Below, piece after piece: positions 12,014 to 24,388 of a stretch of 64,000 nt of DNA. How positions within the stretch are numbered: position 1 is the first letter of the stretch; every line of letters begins with the position of its first letter. The notes beneath the pieces were generated by a model. That model was not told where the DNA came from. It made no database searches and worked only from the letters and a program-made list of their open reading frames with translations. Origin of the DNA: Conchocele bisecta (taxonomy: Eukaryota; Mollusca; Bivalvia; Lucinida; Thyasiridae); assembly GCA_029237695.1 (NCBI GenBank), contig CM055268.1:53653131-53717130 (forward strand). The letters run 5' to 3'. Made by a program: the position numbers and the translations under genes.

Positions 12014-12269
12014 GGGCCCGGTTGTTCAAAACATCCGTTACCTTAACGGACTGTTAAATCCTTAACTGAATGTTTAAAATCTGTTTTAATAGAGATTTTA
12101 ACCATTCAGTTAAGGATTTAACAGTCCGTTTAACGGACTGTTAAATCCTTAACTGAATGGTTAAAATCTCTGTTTTAACAGTGATTTTAACCATTCAGTT
12201 AAGGATTTAACAGTCCGTTAAGGATTTAACAGCCCGTTAAGCTAACTGGTGTTTTGAACAACCGGGCCC
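12014..12269. mobile_element. Palindromic MITE, family 6 (GGGCCCGGTTGTTCAAAAC ends), copy 1
   Basis: Ends are GGGCCCGGTTGTTCAAAACA and its reverse complement. The inside is two nested hairpins on CTTAACTGAATGGTTAAAAT. Copy 2 is at 24389-24526; this copy is about twice as long, as if one arm pair were duplicated. Confidence 0.85.
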
Positions 12270-12612
12270 TGAATGTCGCATTGCCGTAATACCAGAAAGC
12301 AATTGTCCGACATCATTGAATGATTTAGATACTGATAAAATGTTTCAATAAACTATAATGCGTTAGTTCAGGTGTACGACCGTCCAGTCATAAGATCTGA
12401 ATATAGTATGTACCTCTGGGTCATACATTGCATAATTTAGATACAGTGTTGTAATGTTATATGTATATTGGTCTTCACTCAATATGTCCATAACCGGCGT
12501 AATGTTAGCTTCGTAACAATACTGGTTGATCTGGTGAACGGGAGAGATATATAACATCGAAAAGTGTTTATGCACGAATTTTTAAATTCACATCACTTAA
12601 ACATAGGACATC

Positions 12613-12911
12613 TACGAGCCCCGCAGGGGACGTAGAATTCTTTATTTTATTAATTCGTTCCCACGATTTAACAATTCGTTTCCTCAATTTAGCAATTCGT
12701 TCCCACGAATTAAAATTCGTTCCCTCAATTTAACAATTCGTTCCCACGATTCGTGGGAACGAATTGTTAAATTGAGGAAACGAATTGTTAAGTCATTCGT
12801 GGGAATGAATTTTAAAGTGAGGGAACGAATTGTTAATTAGTGGGAACGAATTGTTAAATTGAGGGAACGAATCTAAAAAAACAAATCCATGTCCCTTGCG
12901 GGGCTCCATAG
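12613..12911. mobile_element. Fold-back family 4 (AATTCGTTCCC array), copy 2
   Basis: Ends GAGCCCCGCAGGGGACGTAG (left) and CATGTCCCTTGCGGGGCTCC (right) are inverted. The body is about a dozen units of AATTCGTTCCC followed by a variable (A/T)CGAnTTAAC linker, switching orientation near 12752. Confidence 0.85.
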
Positions 12912-14217
12912 ACATCAGCATGTAACTTATATGTTGAATACAGGTGTTAAGCAGTAATTATGAAACTGTATTTGACTTCAGTAGATTCAAACAACTTTAT
13001 GCCGTCATGTACCTGATTTCGTTGGTCATTAATTCGGCAGTGCATGTTGTATTGTCATGTTACCTCGTGGTTTTATTCGGTTACCTCCAGGCTGTGCACA
13101 ACCGAAATTTTGCACGGAATCATTCAGCTTTAACTATGCACGGGCCGAAAATGGTAAAACAATACTTGTCCAACTGACATGTGACTATTCAATATCAATC
13201 GATACAATGTTTATTGTATTGGCTCAACATTTACTTTTACAAAATAGAGTTGATAGACAAATATGTTACAAATGTTTTATAAAAATATATAGTTGTGCTC
13301 ATTTAAAAACTGTACAATTTCTTTTCTCGCTGAGTATATTATTACGAGGTTGAAGTTTCGTACTATTTATTTGGATTCCATTTTCTTGTTTGTTGTCATT
13401 TCAATAAATTACCCAATACAAATGTAACATGTTAACATATATCTCCAAACCCACTGCCAACGCGCCAAACGGCGGCTGTATGTCCGTGTATTACTTGTAC
13501 ATGCTGTTTCCTTGTGAAGAACTATTCTGCAACCCCAGAATATATTTCCAGTTTTCAATGGCAAACATAATGGATACACTAGATTAACTAATGAAATGAT
13601 TTATTATGCACCACGTGATATCAGAATGTATTATTTCATTTACATATTGGCCCAATGACGTTTATTCAGGGTCCCGGGTCTCACCGTGGACAGAGAGTGA
13701 AACTTTCTTTGTTGCAATCTCTGGAAGGAGATTACTTATCAAACTTGTGTGTACTTATCCGTTCTCAGCTTGGGACGGTTTATGGCTTAATCGTAACAGC
13801 GTTGCATAATATACAGACGAATTAATGGCCATGCGATATACAGATTTTCGACTTTAATATCTGTAAAAAATTAAAAGAACTTTCGCAATTCTTTGAATAA
13901 AAGTTCAATATTATTCCTGACTTTGAAATAAATACAATATTTATAATCCATGTAAAATAACAAACATTCTGATATGAATATTGACCGAAATCGACCAATA
14001 ATTATATATTTGACATCTTTGTTACATGATTGTCTCTTAAATAACACAACTGTTTTGCGACCTGTGCAGACCCAGATCAGCCTGCACATCCGCGCAGTCT
14101 CATACTGACGTACACCGCTCGCTACTGTATGGTGCGGACCAAATTCCAGTTCATAACAATATTCTAAGGACATGTAACACGTGTAGTCAGCGTGTGGCGC
14201 GCTAACGGTAATTTGAG
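12912..14217. other. AT-rich stretch, nothing recognised
   Basis: Several open frames of 60-144 codons on both strands, but none shows a domain, signal peptide or neighbour context I can support. A GATCAGCCTGCACATCCGC motif at about 14072 is a MITE fragment. Confidence 0.6.
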
Positions 14218-14500
14218 AACAATCAGGGGCGGATCCAGTATTTATGTCGTCTAGAGGGAGCATGGATTTCAATTTCCATAAAATTATGATTATTTTGTTC
14301 TGCATTTTGTTTTATTTCTCATCAAAAGTATACGTTGTTACCACTCGACGAGACGGTTCAACTGAGTGGTAACAACATACACTTTGTGTGGGAAATAACG
14401 AAATAATCAGATTTTTCCACGGAAAAATGGGTTAAAATCTAAACTCGACCAATTTTGGAGGGGGCGTGCGCCGCCCCCGCCTGGATCGGCACATGACAAT
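14218..14500. repeat. Fold-back with GGGGCGGATCCAG-type ends
   Basis: Left AGGGGCGGATCCAG and right CGCCTGGATCGGCAC are an imperfect inverted pair; inside (14331-14391) is a copy of the GGTTCAACTGAGTGGTAACA palindrome family. A related structure is at 43970-44350. Confidence 0.65.
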
Positions 14501-14645
14501 CATACTTACTCTATTTACGAACCATATGCAGTGATAATACATGGTATGCATGTGCTACTTCAACAGGATGGATTCATTTGTGATTTCGTGGACATAGACA
14601 ACAGAAATGGCAAACAAAACAAGAAAACAGTAACTCCGATACGTG

Positions 14646-14861
14646 TACAGTGGAACCTCTCTAAACTGAACACCCTGGGAGGTCCCCAGGGTGTCCGGTT
14701 TAGAGATGATCCACTGTAATTCCAATGTAAGAACACTGAAACATGTGCATGTGTGCATTGCCGTCATGAACACTGACCAACAACAGCGATATTTGACAGT
14801 GGTCATAATTATACATATCGAAGTCACAAGGATGTTCGGTTTAGAGGAGTTCCATTGTATC
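14646..14861. mobile_element. MITE family 7 (TACAGTGGAACCTCTCTAAAC), copy 1
   Basis: A 73-bp terminal hairpin (14646-14718) pairs ACCCTGGGA with its complement across the centre and both outer ends read TACAGTGGA. Then about 140 bp, ending in an inverted GTTTAGAGGAGTTCCATTGTA. Relatives at 22411-22612, 41399-41617 and 43662-43876. Confidence 0.8.
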
Positions 14862-14904
14862 CCTCGAAATGTAGAATAACCTCCCAGCCTTTGTTTGTAC
14901 AGAA

Positions 14905-15025
14905 TATGTTTCACTCCACAGCCAGGCCACGTAATTCGGCTGACTAATTCGTGTTGTGGACTCGTTAGTCAACCGAATTACGTGCCATGGCTGTCTAGTA
15001 TTCTGTATCCAACAAAGGCCGGTGG
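14905..15025. repeat. Imperfect hairpin
   Basis: GGCCACGTAATTCGGCTGAC (left) pairs with GTCAACCGAATTACGTGCC (right), and the outer parts GTACAGAATA and TATTCTGTAT also pair. Confidence 0.7.
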
Positions 15026-15163
15026 TTATTTGCAACATACACATGTACCATTATCTGACACATAATCATATTTCATTGTCATCACCTTATGAAATTGCAC
15101 GGTTTCCCCGCAGTACAACAGCATACTCTGAAACATAATATTTTGCGCCATAGCTAGATTTGT

Positions 15164-15380
15164 TTAACCCTTAGAATGCGGGAACCGAAAATAGTCGTCT
15201 GCTGATAATTCATATTTTGTCTTTTCTCTCAGTAAAAACATGGTTTGGCAGCATTTTAGAATCATTTCCCCATTGGAAATGATTCTAAAGTGCTGCCAAA
15301 CCAAGTTTCTGATGAGAAAAATGGGAAAATAAAAAATATTCAGCAGACGACACAAATTAATTTAGCATTGTAAGGGTTAA
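15164..15380. mobile_element. TTAA-bounded hairpin MITE, family 8, copy 1 (217 bp)
   Basis: Starts TTAACCCTTAGAATGC and ends GCATTGTAAGGGTTAA. The core is a strong hairpin on TTTAGAATCATTTCC. TTAA at both edges is the hallmark target of piggyBac-type elements, so this may be a piggyBac MITE; no transposase is present. Copy 2 (21499-21715) is the same length and almost identical. Confidence 0.85.
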
Positions 15381-15555
15381 TCCTGTGCGCAATAAGCATG
15401 ACGATTTCAATACAATGATAGAACATAAATACACGTACCATACTAACAACCAACACTAATGGACAATGGCATAAGTTTACGCATATGTACATGCTTCAAG
15501 TTTACATATAGCAAAATGTATAGACAATGCCTTGATCTTTGCTTTGTATACACAT
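15381..15555. repeat. Flank shared with 21716-21897
   Basis: The sequence after copy 1 of family 8 is nearly identical to that after copy 2, so the duplication is about 390 bp and exceeds the MITE itself. After this point the two copies diverge. Confidence 0.85.
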
Positions 15556-16020
15556 GTCAAATAATAATGAGACACGCCATGCGATTTAGTACCTTCGGAC
15601 CTCAGCGTAATTTCATTAAATACGTATACAAAATTTACAATGGTTTTAGTAAATAAAGTCGGAAGGTGACACAATTTAATTACGCATGTACTCTGAAATT
15701 GTTGTCAACTTTTGGTGCCATTTACGGAAGAAATTGTAAATTTTATAAAAGTATTTCATGAACTTACGCAGATGTCCGAAGGTACACAATCGCATGGCGT
15801 GTCTCATATGAATCATCACACTGACGCTTGGTTCGCGTGGCCAAAAGCGAAGATCATATCATATGGTTCAATATCGGTGTACTTTATCATTGAACCCCAG
15901 TGTCCATACTGCCCATAATGCACTCAACGGAAGCCAAGAGCATGCCTAGTCAGCCGTAGTGTAGAGCGGAAATTCATAACTCTTTGTGAATAGTGGTTGT
16001 TAACCACACTGTCTAACGCA
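15556..16020. other. Non-coding stretch
   Basis: A weak inverted similarity links 15570-15660 with 15700-15810 (GAAGGTACACAATCGCATGGCGTGTCTC). Otherwise nothing seen. Confidence 0.5.
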
Positions 16021-16371
16021 TGTGTACGGAGCCCTGCAGGAGATACGTATATTTTGTTATTAATTCATTCCCACGAATAACAATTCGTTCCCTCAATTTA
16101 ACAATTCGTTTGTTCCCTCGAATTAACAATTCGTTCCCACGATATAGCAATTCGTTCCCTCGAATTAACAATTCGTTCCCACGAAATGACAATTCGTTCA
16201 CTCAATCAAGTTAACAATTCGTTCCGTCGGATTAACAATTCGTTCCTACAATATGGCAATTCGTTTTAATTCGCGGGAACGAATTATCAAATTGAGGGAA
16301 CGAATTGTTATTTCGTGGTAACGAATTAATGAAAAAACGAAGTCTACGTCCCCTATGGGGCTCCGTACATT
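16021..16371. mobile_element. Fold-back family 4 (AATTCGTTCCC array), copy 3, most complete
   Basis: Inverted ends GTACGGAGCCCTGCAGG (left) and CCTATGGGGCTCCGTAC (right). Inside are roughly a dozen AATTCGTTCC units alternating with AACAATTCG linkers, and the array inverts near 16265. Confidence 0.88.
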
Positions 16372-16927
16372 TATACAGATGCCTAGGGCGAAAACGAAAA
16401 TCTAGACAGTGACCTACACTACACAATGCAGCAATGATTTTGCGGCATTGTTATACAATCTCTAACATTCCACTTTTATCTATTTTAACAAAAGTAAGAA
16501 CTTAATCAGACCATTATACTGTCCGGATGTTGTAAATCATGCTTAGGCATATCTGTCCACACAATCTTTCTGTTATTTTAGTTGGGCGCATTTTGTTCAA
16601 TAATTGACACGTGCCAGTCACATTGACACGTGCCAGTACATTGTTTTGCATTTTGTGAATAAAAGGTGCAATACGTGTGGTGGAAAGGAGAGTTATCACG
16701 CAGCGGACGGACTGGCAACATGGGCTAGTTACAGTATAACTTTGTGGAAGTCGCCCAACGGCGCACAGTAATGTATTTGTAAATACTATATTCAACGTCT
16801 TTATTTGAACATAAATATACGTTGTTGCAGTGGATGAATTTAATGGATATGGACAGATCTACCATGCTCGGTATCCACGTTACAAGCATTACAAGGAACC
16901 ACATCAACGACACCCCTAAAACGCCTC
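16372..16927. other. Non-coding stretch before the minisatellite
   Basis: Contains a local duplication of TTGACACGTGCCAGT near 16605-16635. No gene supported. Confidence 0.55.
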
Positions 16928-19900
16928 AGTAACAGTACAATATACCCACTCAGCGGAGCCAGGTAGAATCTCTTATCGACATAGTACAGTATACCCATTT
17001 AGTGGCGCCCTGTTAGACGCCCTGATCAACATAGTACAGTTTACACATTCAGCGGAGACAGGTAAAATCCCTGATCGACATAGTGCAGCAACTCATTCAG
17101 CGGAGCCAGGTAGAATGTTGTATCGACATAGTACAGTATACCCATTCAGCGGAGCCAGGTAGAATGTCTTATCGACAAAGTACAGTATACCCATTCATCG
17201 GAGCCAGGTAGAATGTCTTATCGACATACGGTACAGTATACCCATTCAGCGGAGCCAGGTAGAATGTCTTATCAACATAGTACAGTAAACCCATTCAGAG
17301 GAGCCATGTATAATTTTGTATCGACATAGTGCAGTATACCCATTCATCGGAGGCAGGTAGAATGCCTTATCGACATATAGTACAGTATACTCAGTCATCG
17401 GAGCCAGGTAGAATGTCGTATCGACACAGTACAGTATACCCATTCAGCGGAGACAGGTAGAATGTCTTCTCGACATATAGTACAGTATACTCATTCAGCG
17501 GAGCCAGGTATAATCCCTGATGGACATAGCACAGTACATGTATACCCATTCAGCTACGCCAGGTAGAATATCTATCTTATCGACATAGTATAGTAACTCA
17601 TTCAGCTGAGCCAGGTAGAATCCCTGATCGACATAGTACAGTATACCAATTCAGCGAAGCCAGGTAGAATGTCGTATCGACATAGTACAGTATACCCATT
17701 CATCAGAGCCAGGTAGAATGTCTTATCGACATATATTACAGTATACCTATTCAGCGGAGTCAGATAGAATGTCTTATCAACATAGTACAGTATACCTATT
17801 CAGCGGAGACAGGTATAATGTCTTATCAACATAGTACAGTATACCCATTCAGCCGAGCAGGTTCAGCGGAAAGCCAGGTAATGTCATATTCACCATAAAG
17901 TCTTAAATCAACATAGTAGTATAAACCCATCAGCGGAGCCAGGTAGAATGTCTTATCAACAATAGTTACAAGATCACATATACAGTATACCCATTCCAGC
18001 GGAGACAGTAGAATGTCTTATCAACAAGAGTCAGTATACCGCCCCGTTCAGCGGAGCCAGGTAGAATGTCTTATCAACATAGTACAGTATACCCATTCAG
18101 CGGAGCCAGGTAGAATGTCTTATCAACATAGTTCGTAATAACCCACCGGAGCCAGGTAGAATGTCTAACAACCCATAAAAATACAGTATACCCATTCACG
18201 GAGCCAGGTAGAATGTCTTATCGACATAGTACAGTATACCCATTCAGCGGAGCCAGGTAGAATTTCGTATCGACATAGTACAGTATACCCATTCAGCGGA
18301 GCCAGGTAGAATGTCTTATCAACATAGTACAGTATACCCATTCAGCGGAGCCAGGTAGAATGTCTTATCGACATAGTACAGTATACCCATTCAGCGGAGC
18401 CAGGTAGAATTTCGTATCGACATAGTACAGTATACCCATTCAGCGGAGCCAGGTAGAATGTCGTATCGACATAGTACAGTATACACATACAGCGGAGCCA
18501 GGTTGAATATGTTACCAACATACAGTAAAGTATACCCATACAGCGAAGCCAGGTAGAATGTCGTATCGATATAGTACAGTATACACATACAGCGGAGCCA
18601 GGTGGTAGAATATGTTACCGACATACAGTACAGTATACCCATTCAGCGGAGCCAGGTAGAATGCCGTATCGACATAGTACAGTATACCCATACAGCGGAG
18701 CCAGGTTGAATGTCTTATTGACATATAGTACAGTATACGCATTCAGCAGAGCCAGGTATAATGTCATATCGACATATAGTACAGTATACGCATTCAGCGG
18801 AGCCATGTAGAAAGCCTTATCGACATAGTGCAGCATACAGATTCAGTGGAGCCAGGTAGAATGTCTTATCGACAAACAGTACAGTATACGCATTCAGTGG
18901 AGCCAGGTAGAAAGCCTTATCGACATATAGTGCAGTATACCCATTCAGAGGAGCCAGGTAGAATGTCTTATCGACATTTTACAATATACCCATTCAGCGG
19001 AGCCAGGTAGAATCCCTGATCGACATAGTACAGTATACCCATTCAGCGGAGCCAGGTAGAATGTCTTATCGACATAGTACAGTATACCCATTCAGCGGAG
19101 CCAGGTAGAATGTCTTATCGACATAGTACAGTATACACATTCAGCGGAGCCAGGCAGAATGTCTTATCAACATAGTACAGTATACACATTCAGCGGAGCC
19201 AGGTAGAATTTGGTATCTATATTCACAGTATACCCATTCAGCGGAGCCATGTAGAATGTCTTATCGACATAGTACAGTATACACATTCAGCGGAGCCAGG
19301 TAGAATGTCTTATCGACATAGTACAGTATACACATTCAGCGGAGCCAGGTAGAATGTCTTATCGACATAGTACAGTATACACATTCAGCGGAGCCAGGTA
19401 GAATATCTTATCGACATAGTACAGTATACACATTCAGCGGAGCCAGGTAGAATGTCTTATCGACATAGTACAGTATACACATTCAGCGGAGCCAGGTGTA
19501 ATGTCTCATTAACATAGTACAGTATACCCCTTCAGCGGAGCTCGGTAGAATTTTGTATCGACATAGTACAGTATACCCATTCAGTGGAGCCAGGTAGAAT
19601 GTCTGAACGATAGAGTACACTATACCCATTCAGCGAAGCCAGGTAAAATGTCTTATCGACATACTACAGTATACCCATTCAGAAGAGCCAGGTAGAATTC
19701 CTTATCGACATAGTACAGTATACTCATTCAGCGGAGCCAGGTAGAATATCTTATCGACATAGTACAGTATACACATTCAGCGGAGCCAGGTGTAATGTCT
19801 CATTAACATAGTACATACCCCTTCAGCGGAGCTAGGTAGAATTTTGTATCGACATAGTACAGTATACCCATTCAGTGGAGCCAGATAGAATGTCTGAACG

Positions 19901-20738
19901 ATAGAGTACACTATACCCATTCAGCGAAGCCAGGTAAAATGTCTTATCGACATAGTACAGTATACCCATTCAGCAGAGCCAGGTAGAATGGCTTATCGAC
20001 ATATAGTACAGTATACACATTCAGCAGAGCTAGGTTTAATGTCTGATCGACATAGTACAGCAACTCATTGAGCGGAGCCAGGTAGAATGTCTTATCGACA
20101 TTTTACAGTATACCCATTCAGCGGAGCCATGTAGAATGTCGTATCGACATATAGTACAGTATACCCATTCAGCGGAGACAGTTTGAATGGCTTATCGACA
20201 TAGTACAGTATACCCATTCAGCGGAACCAGGTAGAATGTCTTATCGACATTGTACAGCATCTCATTCAGCGGAACCAGATAGAATGTCTTATCGATATAA
20301 TACAGTATACCCATTCAGCGGAACCAGGTAGAATGTTGTATCGACATATAGTACAGCATCTCACTCATTCAGCGGAGCCAGATAGAATATCCTATCGACA
20401 TAGTACAGTATACCCATTCTGCGGAGCCAGGTGGAATGTCTTATCGACATATAGTACAGTGTACCCATTCAGTGGAGCCAGGTACAATATCTTATCGGCA
20501 TAGTACACTATACCCATTCAGCGGAGCCAGGTAGAATGTCTCATCACCATATAGTACAGTGTACCCATTCAGTGGAGCCAGGTACAATATCTTATCGGCA
20601 TAGTACACTTTACCCATTAAGTAAGCGGAGCCAGGTAGAATGTCGTATCGACATAGTACAGTATACCGATTCAGTGGAGTCGGGTAGAATGTCTTATCGG
20701 CATAGTACAGTACACCCATTCAGTGGAGCCAGGCAAAA
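16928..20738. repeat. Minisatellite, 50-bp unit, about 75 copies
   Basis: Unit landmarks: CATTCAGCGGAGCCAGGTAG, AATGTCTTATCGACATAG, TACAGTATACC. Most units are 48-54 bp. Variants cluster: a higher-order repeat of about 294 bp repeats 19480-19730 in 19775-20025, and a two-unit (100-bp) repeat lies at about 20459-20610. 17840-18200 is unusually rich in small indels. Open frames on both strands here merely read the repeat. Confidence 0.95.
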
Positions 20739-21498
20739 CATTTTCGTTGGAGGCATCTGGCACCAGCGAGTAGTGTAGACCCTGATCAGACTGCGCGGAT
20801 GCGCAGCCTGATCTGGTACTACACTGCTCGCAATAGCAATCGCCATAGTTTTGTTGTGTTTAGTGACTCGCTACCACGACTATTATATTGTAAATGAACT
20901 GATTGCAACCCTATATCCATGGCTGATTCCAACCTATGTAAACAGTATAAATCATATTTCTGCCCTTATAATGAAACTATGTATTCAATCATTCCACATG
21001 CAATACAAAGCGGGAGGTTAACATGATTTCAATGGGTTCTTCTTGTAAATTGCCTACTAGAATTGCTGGGGACCGCTTCACAAAAACGATAAAAAGGTTC
21101 CTACGAAGATTATTACGACGTTGCCTCAACCGTAGGTGTACGTTTTCCGCTTTATAGGCAACAGGTTGCACTATATCGCTACACCACTGCCAACGGTAAC
21201 ACTTTGCGTAATAGCATTTATAGAAAAACCCTGCAGGGCGTTGATGTTCACACTTCGCTATATTGTTATTGAGATACAATTATACAATATGACACAAACA
21301 CATTACCATAAACTTACCTAATACAGTGTGTATTCTTAGGTCACTCTCCACGAAGAAGAAAGCAAACAAAGAACACTTCAAACGCACATTTAGAAAGACT
21401 ACTCAGTCATAACTCGTATGTAATGCAGTGCAATTAAATGTAATTAGAGTTATGCACTCAGAACTACCTCAACCATTACCTTACTTCACATGGTTCCT
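20739..21498. other. Non-coding stretch
   Basis: A short hairpin of the GATCAGACTGCGCGGATGCGC type is at 20783-20820. Nothing else recognised. Confidence 0.55.
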
Positions 21499-21715
21499 TT
21501 AACCCTTAGAATGCGGGAACCGAAAATAGTCGTCTGCTGATAATTCATATTTTGTCTTTTCTCTCAGTAAAAACATGGTTTGGCAGCATTTTAGAATCAT
21601 TTCCCCATTGGAAATGATTCTAAAGTGCTGCCAAACCAAGTTTCTGATGAGAAAAATGGGAAAATAAAAAATATTCAGCGGACGACACAAATTAATTTAG
21701 CATTGTAAGGGTTAA
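21499..21715. mobile_element. TTAA-bounded hairpin MITE, family 8, copy 2 (217 bp)
   Basis: Same ends and length as 15164-15380 with about one or two base differences. It continues into the shared flank to about 21897, after which a third, partial family 8 end runs to GCATTGTAAGGGTTAA at about 21986. Confidence 0.85.
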
Positions 21716-21902
21716 TCCTGTGCGCAATAAGCATGACGATTTCAATACAATGATAGAACATAAATACACGTACCATACTAACAACCAACACTAACGGACA
21801 ATGGCATAAGTTTACGCATATGTACATGCTTCAAGTTTACATATAGCAAAATGTATAGACAATGCCTTGATCTTTGCTTTGTATACACAGGTCAAATAAT
21901 AA

Positions 21903-21987
21903 TGAGACAAGTTTTTGATGAGAAAAATGGAAAAATAAAAAATATTTAGCAGACGACACAAATTAATTCAGCATTGTAAGGGTTAAA
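21903..21987. mobile_element. Family 8 MITE, right end only
   Basis: Begins AAGTTTTTGATGAGAAAAAT and ends TAAGGGTTAA; only the right 85 bp of the element is present. Confidence 0.75.
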
Positions 21988-22410
21988 AATACATTTCTAA
22001 CTGATTGAAATGGGGGTAGTATGCTATCACGAATGGTGACCTTGATAATGGGCATGGAACTGTATGGATGAGTTACCATGGTTACAGAATAGACATGCAT
22101 ATGAAATACATACGAGACAGGGCATGTGATTTTGTTTTCCATACATGATGTCGAAAGTTGGCGAAATATTCAGAGCGAATGCGGAATAGAAATTCAATTT
22201 GCTCAACTTTATATTGCATTTACAGAAAATATCATCGCTTTTGTAAATAGTTTTCATGAAAAATCACATGGCTTGTCTCAATTACGAGGTTTCGTGTCTA
22301 CCTGACGTTTATATGATAGTGACAGATATGTATCATGGCAACTGCGAATTTCAGCGGCACTATGGGGTCACATGATGGAGGTATGTATAATGATGAACAA
22401 GTATAGTACA
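21988..22410. other. Non-coding stretch
   Basis: Nothing recognised. Confidence 0.55.
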
Positions 22411-22612
22411 GTAGAACCTATATAAACCGGACATTCTGGAGAGTTCAGTGTGTTTAATTCAAATATATTTCACTGCGATCGAGTTATATGCAAACGTATG
22501 TTCACGATTGCATGCATCCGTGTATGTCCATATATGAATTACAGTGAAACCTCACTACACCGGACACCCTGTGGACCGCCCAGGGTGTCCGGATTAGTGG
22601 TGTGTCACTGTA
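22411..22612. mobile_element. MITE family 7, copy 2
   Basis: The 73-bp hairpin is at 22540-22612 (TACAGTGAAACCTCACTACA) and the opposite end near 22411 reads AGTAGAACCTATATAAACC. Opposite orientation to 14646-14861. Confidence 0.75.
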
Positions 22613-22907
22613 TTTATCAAGTTATATGTCCGTATACACATTGTATACGTATTGTAGAAACATTGGGGCTCAACATAATATTTGTGTTTACCTTCATTGA
22701 GCATAAACCAGCCTAGTAACGTCATGTACTGTGTAAACCTAATTTTATGGCTGTCATGCAAGGCAAACATCATCGTCCTGCGTGACAGCCAGACAATTCG
22801 GGTTATCTGCTGTGCTGAGCGGAATAAGCAGCCTGCTCGCGTGGATTCTCATTAGCTCTCTAGAGAGACATTAGTTCTCAAGTGTTGTATTGTGTCCACT
22901 ATGGCAA

Positions 22908-23067
22908 TTTATCCCGTCAACACTGTGCGTATGTGCCGTGAAACACGGTGCCGTGAAACAGTTTTGATATCCTGTCAATACGACATAATCACTGCGTATG
23001 AATATGTGCGGTGGCTGGGGTTATTTTTTTGCGTTTTAAAGCCATTTGTAGGTGTTGACGGGATAAA
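22908..23067. mobile_element. TIR element, family 9 (TTTATCCCGTCAACAC), copy 1
   Basis: 160 bp with perfect or near-perfect 15-16-bp inverted ends TTTATCCCGTCAACAC / GTGTTGACGGGATAAA. Inverted copy at 48300-48457. Confidence 0.85.
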
Positions 23068-23071
23068 TATA

Positions 23072-23216
23072 ATAGTTGGTTAGTGCCGTGAATGGGAAAA
23101 CATATCTGGCGCGGCACGGAAACGGGATGTGCTCGGCAGAGCCTCGCCCATTCTGTTTCCCAAGCCTTGCCAGATATGTTTTCCCATTCACGGCACTAAC
23201 CTACTGTTCTCTATAT
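23072..23216. mobile_element. Hairpin element, family 10 (TTAGTGCCGTGAATGGG ends), copy 1
   Basis: Inverted ends GTTAGTGCCGTGAATGGGAA and its reverse complement; core AAACGGGATGTGCTCGGC pairs with the opposite arm. Directly abuts the family 9 element, as in the inverted copy at 48154-48457. A third, single copy is at 46461-46592. Confidence 0.85.
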
Positions 23217-23660
23217 CGTGCATTCGGAGACCAGAGTGTCAAGCCTTTGTTTTGACACATTAATGATATCCCCGGCCGGCATGTTTCTCCTGCATCTCGG
23301 AAATGCATATGTATATACTGTGACAGGCCGTAGCGGCCACCACGGCAGCACGGCGCTGCCGTGGCATTATTTTGGCCTGTTTTTTTCTTCGTCAGCTTCA
23401 TGCGCTGAACATCCAATAACAACTCTATCCAACTATATTTATAATCATCGTCCGTCTTTTTTTCTGTATAACAGAAGATATGTATTTAAATGTAAGCATA
23501 ATCCATGCTCCGACGGTGACTTTAGAATGTAGCAAATGCGATTTTGAGGGTCTAAGTGGAATTTTTCCCGCTAAAACGGCTGCCATGGCATTATTTTACA
23601 CACCGCTACGGGCCTGCTGTCTGTTCCACGCTTTGCTGTTCTTTATGTTCTATTATCCAT
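23217..23660. other. Non-coding stretch
   Basis: A CACGGCAGCACGGCGCTGCCGTGG hairpin is at about 23340-23365. No gene supported. Confidence 0.55.
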
Positions 23661-24175
23661 TATTTTTTCATTAAAACATGCGTTGACAGCAGTTTAGAAT
23701 CATTTCCAATGGAAATGATTCTAAAGTGCTGTCAAACCATGTTTTATTTCAAGAAATTCCATCAAATTGATTTTATTGCGGAAAAACGATTTTCCTATCG
23801 GAATTTAACATGGGAGCTAAAATAGATTTTTTTTTAATATTTATTTATTGGTGGACCGATTTTCAAAATCTAACTTTTGTTTTCTTAGTTACATCATTTT
23901 TAAGCTATCTCGCCAGGTTTCGGAGTCAAGTTCCAAATGTTTTCCTACAGGATCAAAAAACGAAAAATTTTGGAAATTGAATCCACATAGGAAAATCGTT
24001 TTTTCGCAATAAAACCATTATTTGATGGAATTTCATGAAATAATTTTTTTTTGGGAGGGTGACTTTTTTGTTATTGATGATAAAGTACTTACTTTTAAAT
24101 ATTTTTTAGATTTAATGTGCTTAATGGCCAAATGTTCGTCGGCAGCAAAACGTGGAACAGACTGTAGCATACATT
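23661..24175. repeat. Fold-back family 1, copy 2, with a family 8-like hairpin
   Basis: The hairpin on TTTAGAATCATTTCCAATGG is at 23690-23740. 23760-24175 repeats much of 1-720 (GGACCGATTTTCAAAAT, GGTTTCGGAGTCAA, GTTCGTCGGCAG), partly inverted in order. Confidence 0.65.
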
Positions 24176-24388
24176 TATAAATTGGATGAATTAAGTAGCG
24201 AACCAGGGCTGGAAACTGCCTTGCAGCAAGTAATATATGAGCCCATAGTTATGTTCCTGTTAGAGAAACAAATGACAGATTTCGCAATATCTTTCGGCAA
24301 AATTATGCTCATAAATGGGATGTGGCATTAAATTCCGCGGACGTCATCTGCAGAAAATATTGTGTAACCAGTTGACGTTGGTGTTCTG

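Noticed and set aside
13871..14305. 144-codon minus frame
   Set aside because: No domain, no neighbour support; overlaps MITE fragments.
17246..20778. Open frames of 60-96 codons on both strands with periodic Tyr/Leu-rich products
   Set aside because: They merely translate the 50-bp minisatellite in rotating frames.
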